A stretch of DNA of 64,000 nt from Ellagibacter isourolithinifaciens (GTDB taxonomy: Bacteria; Actinomycetota; Coriobacteriia; Coriobacteriales; Eggerthellaceae), in assembly GCF_008831035.1 (NCBI RefSeq), contig NZ_WAJR01000002.1:142688-206687 (forward strand). The letters are read 5' to 3'. The notes beneath the pieces are model-generated. The model did no database searches, was not told the DNA's origin, and saw only the letters and a list, made by a program, of their open reading frames with translations. Numbering within the stretch: the first letter of the stretch is position 1; each line of letters begins with the position of its first letter. Positions 60,820 through 64,000 of the stretch are shown in pieces. The position numbers were made by a program, and so were the translations under genes.

Positions 60820-61641
60820 CTACCGGGCGTCTTCGATCCTGGCGACGAATTCATTGGCCCACCGAATCGCCTCGTCAACATCCTGGAGTACGGGCAGGCC
60901 CTCTGCGAGGGCGGCGTACATCTCATCCCATCCCTTTTGCTTGGCAATGGCTGGCGGCCAGGCCTGCGCCCGCCTGTAGGAGAAAAGCCTCCGGCAGGCG
61001 GCCCTCGCAGCCGTAAGGTCAACCTCGGCTCTGGCGTCGATCAGCTGCAGGTCGATGAGATCGCGGGCCCGATCGCCCGGGCCGGAGACGGCGTGGAGCT
61101 TCTGGGCGATCTGGTGGTCGAGCGGCATGAGTGGAGCCCTGCCGGGCGCGGGGAACCCCATCGCCTCGAAGAGCTCGCCGGCGTCCGCCAGCTCGGCCCA
61201 GTCTGGCGCGTCGGCGTCGCCTATCTCGTTGTGGCCGACCTCGAGCGGCACCGTGCACCAGGGTTTCCCGAGGTAGTCCAGCTTGACGTCGTACGGCTGC
61301 ATGACGTACTGTTCGGGAATCCCATCGGGCGAGGCCGGGTTCTTTTCTACCACGCGGCCGGAGAACCCCTCCCAGCCGGAGCGGAGCCTCGAGTCGAGCT
61401 GGGCGGCGTAGGCTGCGGGATCGGTCGCCGTGGCGGTGTCTAGGTCCGTGGTGAACCGCGTGTTCTCCTCGCCGAAGCGCATCTTGAGCGCGCTGCCGCC
61501 CTTGACGACCCCGTCGGGGAGCATGCTCGCCACGATCGCGTTCGCCATCACGGTGCGCGCCCTCATGAAGTCCTGGGGCGCGCCCCCGCAGAGCCTGCGT
61601 ATCGCGTCGTCGAGATGGCGCATGCTGTTGGGCCTCTTCAT
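60820..61641 (-). CDS. AbiEii/AbiGii-family nucleotidyltransferase toxin
   Basis: A 273-residue toxin of a type IV toxin-antitoxin system. Nucleotidyltransferase motifs are KGGSALKMR (47-55) and TTDLDTA (64-70), followed by VKLDYLGKPW and PLDHQIAQKLHAVSGPGDRARDLIDL, the conserved K-h....RDl.Dl pattern. Related toxins block growth or abort phage infection by modifying tRNA. Its start overlaps the antitoxin gene by 4 bases (ATGA). Confidence 0.93.
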   Translation of the reverse strand: MKRPNSMRHLDDAIRRLCGGAPQDFMRARTVMANAIVASMLPDGVVKGGSALKMRFGEENTRFTTDLDTATATDPAAYAAQLDSRLRSGWEGFSGRVVEKNPASPDGIPEQYVMQPYDVKLDYLGKPWCTVPLEVGHNEIGDADAPDWAELADAGELFEAMGFPAPGRAPLMPLDHQIAQKLHAVSGPGDRARDLIDLQLIDARAEVDLTAARAACRRLFSYRRAQAWPPAIAKQKGWDEMYAALAEGLPVLQDVDEAIRWANEFVARIEDAR

Positions 61642-62162
61642 CGGGTTATCTCCTCCTTGATCCGCTCTTCCTCCTCTTTGGTTATGTAGCCGCGCGCGAG
61701 CGCCTCGCTCGCGGCCTCGACGGCCCGGTCGGCCCCCATGGTCTTCGAGGCTGCCGCGATGGCGGCCGGCAAGGGCTGGCAGGCGATGCCCTCTAGGTAG
61801 ACGGGGATCGTCCCGCCCATTCGCTCCAAGGTGACCCCGGGGCCCAGATTGCGCCGGCAGCGCCTCGGCGACGCGAGGCGCATTTTGGTAGGGTCCGTCG
61901 GCGCCAGCCCCAGCAGCGCCACGACCGACTCTCCGCAGAGGAAGGCCCCTTCGCCCGCCGCCTTCACCGCGACGGCATAGGGCGCTTGCGGCTGCGACGG
62001 CCAGATGGGCATGCGGTACACGCCGCGCGCGACGCGCACGAGCTTCCCCAGCTTCTCCTGCTGGACCATCTCCGCCCTGGACATGCCGAGCTCGGCCGCC
62101 TCGGCAGAGGTGATCAGGCCGAAGTCGTCTACCGCCTCGTATATGTCGTCGATTTTTGCCAT
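61638..62162 (-). CDS. AbiEi-family antitoxin
   Basis: A 174-residue antitoxin: an N-terminal winged helix (MAKIDDIYEAVDDFGLITSA, EAAELGMSRAEMVQQEKLGKLVRVARGVYRM) followed by a C-terminal neutralising domain. AbiEi proteins repress their operon by binding inverted repeats, and a perfect palindrome lies directly upstream. A TATACT ends 7 bases before the ATG, so the mRNA may be leaderless. Confidence 0.92.
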   Translation of the reverse strand: MAKIDDIYEAVDDFGLITSAEAAELGMSRAEMVQQEKLGKLVRVARGVYRMPIWPSQPQAPYAVAVKAAGEGAFLCGESVVALLGLAPTDPTKMRLASPRRCRRNLGPGVTLERMGGTIPVYLEGIACQPLPAAIAAASKTMGADRAVEAASEALARGYITKEEEERIKEEITR

Positions 62163-62166
62163 GCCG

Positions 62167-62192
62167 AAAGTATAGCGTATTTACTATACTTT
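62167..62192 (-). promoter_or_regulatory. AbiEi operator palindrome over the promoter
   Basis: AAAGTATAG / CTATACTTT, perfect 9-bp arms with 8 bases between. The left arm contains the minus-strand -10 TATACT (62174-62169). Confidence 0.75.
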
Positions 62193-62233
62193 TGACCTAT
62201 CAAAAGCATAGAAAACCTGAGATGGCGGCTGGC

Positions 62234-62476
62234 CTAGCTGCAAGGGCGCTGCGGCGGCCGACGCGATGGGCAGGGCGCTTGCTTTTCCATGCTCTCGCCG
62301 CCGTGCTCGATTGCCGGCCTGGCGGTGACCTCGAAGGGGATTCCCTGTTCCCTCACGGCCTGCTTGAGGAACATGTTGATCGCCTGGGTGGTGCTTATGC
62401 CGAGCTCCGAGAACAGCTTCGCAGCGCCGTCCCTCGTCTGCCTCTCCATGCTGACCTGTATCGTTTTCTCGGACAC
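62234..62476 (-). CDS. RelB/DinJ-family antitoxin (orphan)
   Basis: An 80-residue protein from a GTG at 62476 (MSEKTIQVSMERQTRDGAAK, LFSELGISTTQAINMFLKQAVREQGIPFEV), the RHH DNA-binding fold of RelB/DinJ antitoxins. The C-terminal 25 residues are Pro/Arg/Cys-rich and unlike a normal toxin-binding tail. No RelE/YafQ toxin gene follows; instead the AbiE operon starts 72 bases on. It is probably a truncated remnant. Confidence 0.75.
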   Translation of the reverse strand: MSEKTIQVSMERQTRDGAAKLFSELGISTTQAINMFLKQAVREQGIPFEVTARPAIEHGGESMEKQAPCPSRRPPQRPCS

Positions 62477-62536
62477 GCATGCTAGAGGAATCCGAATCCC
62501 TTAGAATGCAACGAGACGACGAGAAAGGACGATGCC

Positions 62537-63533
62537 ATGCCGAATCCAGCCGCCAAGTACACCGACGAGTTCAGGCGTGAGACCTTCTTCGCCAGGGAGC
62601 AGGGGTAGCCGCGCGCTACCGGCTCATGCTGGCGGAGAGGGCGGAGTTCCCGGTGAAGCTGATGGCCCGCGTGCTGGAGGTGAGCCGCTCGGGCTTCTAC
62701 TCGTGGCTGGCCGCCGGACGCCCGCAAGACGGGTGGGCCGCGGAGCGCGACGCCGTGATGCGCGTGTGGCTCGAGTCCGACCGCCGCTTCGGCTTCCGGT
62801 TCGTGCACGCGATGCTGCCGCCGGAGCTGTCGCACCTGACGCGCTACCGCGTGCTCAGGCTCATGCGCGAGCTGGGCATACGCTGCTGTCCGCCCAACGC
62901 CAAAAAGCGCACCACGGTCCCGGACCCCAAGGCCCGCCCGCGCCCCGACCTGGTGCGCCGCGACTTCACGAGCCCCGTGCCCACCTACAAGCTGGTGGGC
63001 GACATCACCTACCTGCGCACCGGGCAGGGGTGGCTGTACCTGGCCACCGTGATCGACCTGTGCACGCGCATGGTGGTCGGCTGGTCGCTGTCCGAGCGCA
63101 TGACCGCCGACATCGCCGTGGCGGCGCTGGAGTCGGCCAAGTCCCGCGGCTACGTGGCGGGAAACGCCATATTCCACAGCGACAGTACACCAGCCGGCTC
63201 CTCGCGGAGTGGGCGCGCGACAACGACGTGCGCCTGTCGTGCGGCCGCACCGGCAGCTGCCACGACAACGCCGTGGCCGAGTCGTTCTTCGCGACGCTGA
63301 AGAACGAGATGTACTACCGCGGGAGCTTCGCCACCAGGGCCGACACCAAGCACGCGGTGATCAGGTTCATCGAGGCCGAGTACAACCGCAAGAGGCCGCA
63401 CTCGACCATCGGCTACCAGATACCCGCGAAGGCCATGGAGGCCTTCTTCGAGCGTACCAGGCCGACCGCAGGGGAGCTTCCCATGGCCGCGTAAATCCTC
63501 GAGCTTCCATGTCCGAAATCTTGACACAGGTCA
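62537..63533 (+). mobile_element. Degenerate IS3-family insertion sequence
   Basis: OrfA survives only as 23 residues: its start (MPNPAAKYTDEFRRET) is joined to its end (FFAREQG, stop at 62606-62608), so the middle is deleted. OrfB is nearly complete but frameshifted. A terminal sequence TGTCCGAAATCTTGACACAGG lies at about 63510-63530, and its inverted partner is not found on the left, so the left end is lost or changed. The element cannot move by itself. Confidence 0.8.
62626..63494 (+). pseudogene. IS3-family transposase OrfB, frameshifted
   Basis: DDE integrase-type transposase. The first frame gives the HTH region (VKLMARVLEVSRSGFYSWLA), RFGFRFVHAMLP, and the catalytic core with GDITYL and VIDLCTRMVVGW. 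At 63178-63188 the expected HSDrGsQYTS is broken: the frame reads HSDSTPA while the next frame continues QYTSRLLAEWARDN to NAVAESFFATLKNE and the end. A deletion of about 10 bases explains this. Confidence 0.85.
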
Positions 63534-63653
63534 ATGTTCGCCAGGGCCGACGGCGAAACCGAGGCGCTGCCCGACAAGGGGCCCGACGCCGCAGCTCGCT
63601 CCGCGCTCGAGTTCCTTCGCAGGTTGACAGAATCGCTCGGGTTGGTAGAATAG
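63534..63653 (+). pseudogene. 3' gene remnant beside the IS right end
   Basis: A 39-codon frame directly after the IS end (MFARADGETEALPDKGPDAA, ending LRRLTESLGLVE). It looks like the C-terminus of an interrupted gene; family not recognised. A strong promoter is embedded in its last codons. Confidence 0.3.
63624..63651 (+). promoter_or_regulatory. Strong consensus promoter
   Basis: TTGACA (63624-63629) and TAGAAT (63646-63651) with a 16-base spacer, the best promoter match in the window. Confidence 0.7.
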
Positions 63654-63657
63654 CCTG

Positions 63658-63791
63658 CAGATAGCAAAACCTTCACGGTTTTAGGGGCGGACTTGCGCAA
63701 GCGACTCTGCCCTATTTAATATGAGTAGAACATTGTCAAGAGGCAATGAAGGCCCAAGCCAGGAAAATCTTTCCCGACTTGGGCCTTTCTA
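63658..63791 (+). ncRNA. Candidate structured small RNA or leader
   Basis: Starting about seven bases after the promoter, roughly 130 bases hold four hairpins in series: AAAACC/GGTTTT; a G+C stem built from AGGGGCGGA and TCTGCCCT enclosing TTGCGCAA; CATTG/CAATG; and a final terminator stem AAGGCCCAAG/CTTGGGCCTT. No convincing open reading frame lies inside. It could be an independent small RNA or an attenuator leader of a gene beyond the window. I recognise no known family. The 210 bases after it hold no gene that I can support. Confidence 0.45.
63749..63791 (+). terminator. Terminator of the RNA candidate
   Basis: A 10-bp perfect outer stem AAGGCCCAAG / CTTGGGCCTT with an inner GGAAA/TTTCC, followed by TCTATC. 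Confidence 0.7.
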
Positions 63792-64000
63792 TCATCACCC
63801 GATGATTTCTTCCGACAGGTTGTGTCATCAAACCGACGCTCGTATTCGCAGTTTAATATTCGCGGGTTGACGGCCTCGGGCTGGCGCGGACCGCACGCGG
63901 GTCCGCCGCGTCATCGCCCGTCTATGTCGGCCGCCCTGGCTTCGCATTTCGTTGCTACGGCTGGATGCGCGCACCTTCTAACAAGAAGAATCTTTCGGCG

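Noticed and set aside
60508..61443. Plus-strand frame across the AbiEii region
   Set aside because: Mostly antisense to the toxin gene; the first 70 codons have no recognisable features.

Overview
This is a GC-rich bacterial chromosome segment. Gene content points to an anaerobic actinobacterium of the class Coriobacteriia, probably Eggerthellaceae (inference). The pointers are a fused SecDF, class III ribonucleotide reductase NrdD, a Tat-exported DMSO-reductase-family enzyme with its own chaperone, a group A [FeFe] hydrogenase with all three maturases, a selenium/xanthine-dehydrogenase-type molybdenum hydroxylase, WYL and YtrA-type GntR regulators, and leaderless-looking promoters. No rRNA, tRNA or CRISPR array was seen.

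Layout. 1-6.8 kb: end of secDF, a DUF1292 gene, a three-domain DNA repair nuclease (deoxyinosine/uracil glycosylase + Vsr + GIY-YIG), and nrdD behind a pair of NrdR boxes. 6.9-15 kb: slipin/GntR pair, an orphan NrfD-like gene, and a divergent respiratory operon (DmsC-like anchor, DmsA-like catalytic subunit, DmsB-like ferredoxin, TorD chaperone, ferric-reductase-like heme protein). 15-29.7 kb: ung, esterase, prfC, a LOG-family gene, a GntR-ABC operon, a secreted nuclease, a WYL regulator divergent from a HIRAN protein, an APC permease, an acetamidase and an SDR. 30.1-37.6 kb: hydrogenase operon (NuoF-C/GltD-type electron-transfer subunit, hydA, hydE, hydG, hydF). 37.7-43.6 kb: nucleobase permease, MocA-like cytidylyltransferase and a three-subunit xanthine dehydrogenase, apparently a purine-use block. 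43.6-52.2 kb: MarR with two SMR efflux genes, dus, a MerR/AdhR-like regulator divergent from alcohol dehydrogenase and CMD-cupin genes, and uvrA2.

52.4-56.9 kb is an extracytoplasmic redox-repair module: thioredoxin-like lipoprotein, NapH-like polyferredoxin, a tiny CXXC membrane peptide (CD1871A type), and an MsrA-MsrB fusion that has lost two internal segments in frame. It lies divergent from a two-component system. After trmO, the right end (57.9-64 kb) is decayed accessory DNA: a DUF3825 gene broken by a 16-bp tandem duplication, a chain of gene stumps (glyoxalase, membrane protein, XRE regulator tail, von Willebrand A protein), an AbiE type IV toxin-antitoxin pair with a perfect operator palindrome, an orphan RelB/DinJ antitoxin, a degenerate IS3 element, and a strong promoter followed by a structured, terminated RNA candidate.

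The most unusual items are the triple-domain repair nuclease, the doubly deleted MsrAB, the duplication-disrupted DUF3825 gene, the structured RNA candidate at the right edge, and a family of small palindromic intergenic repeats. All calls come from reading the sequence; family names rest on remembered motifs, not on searches.
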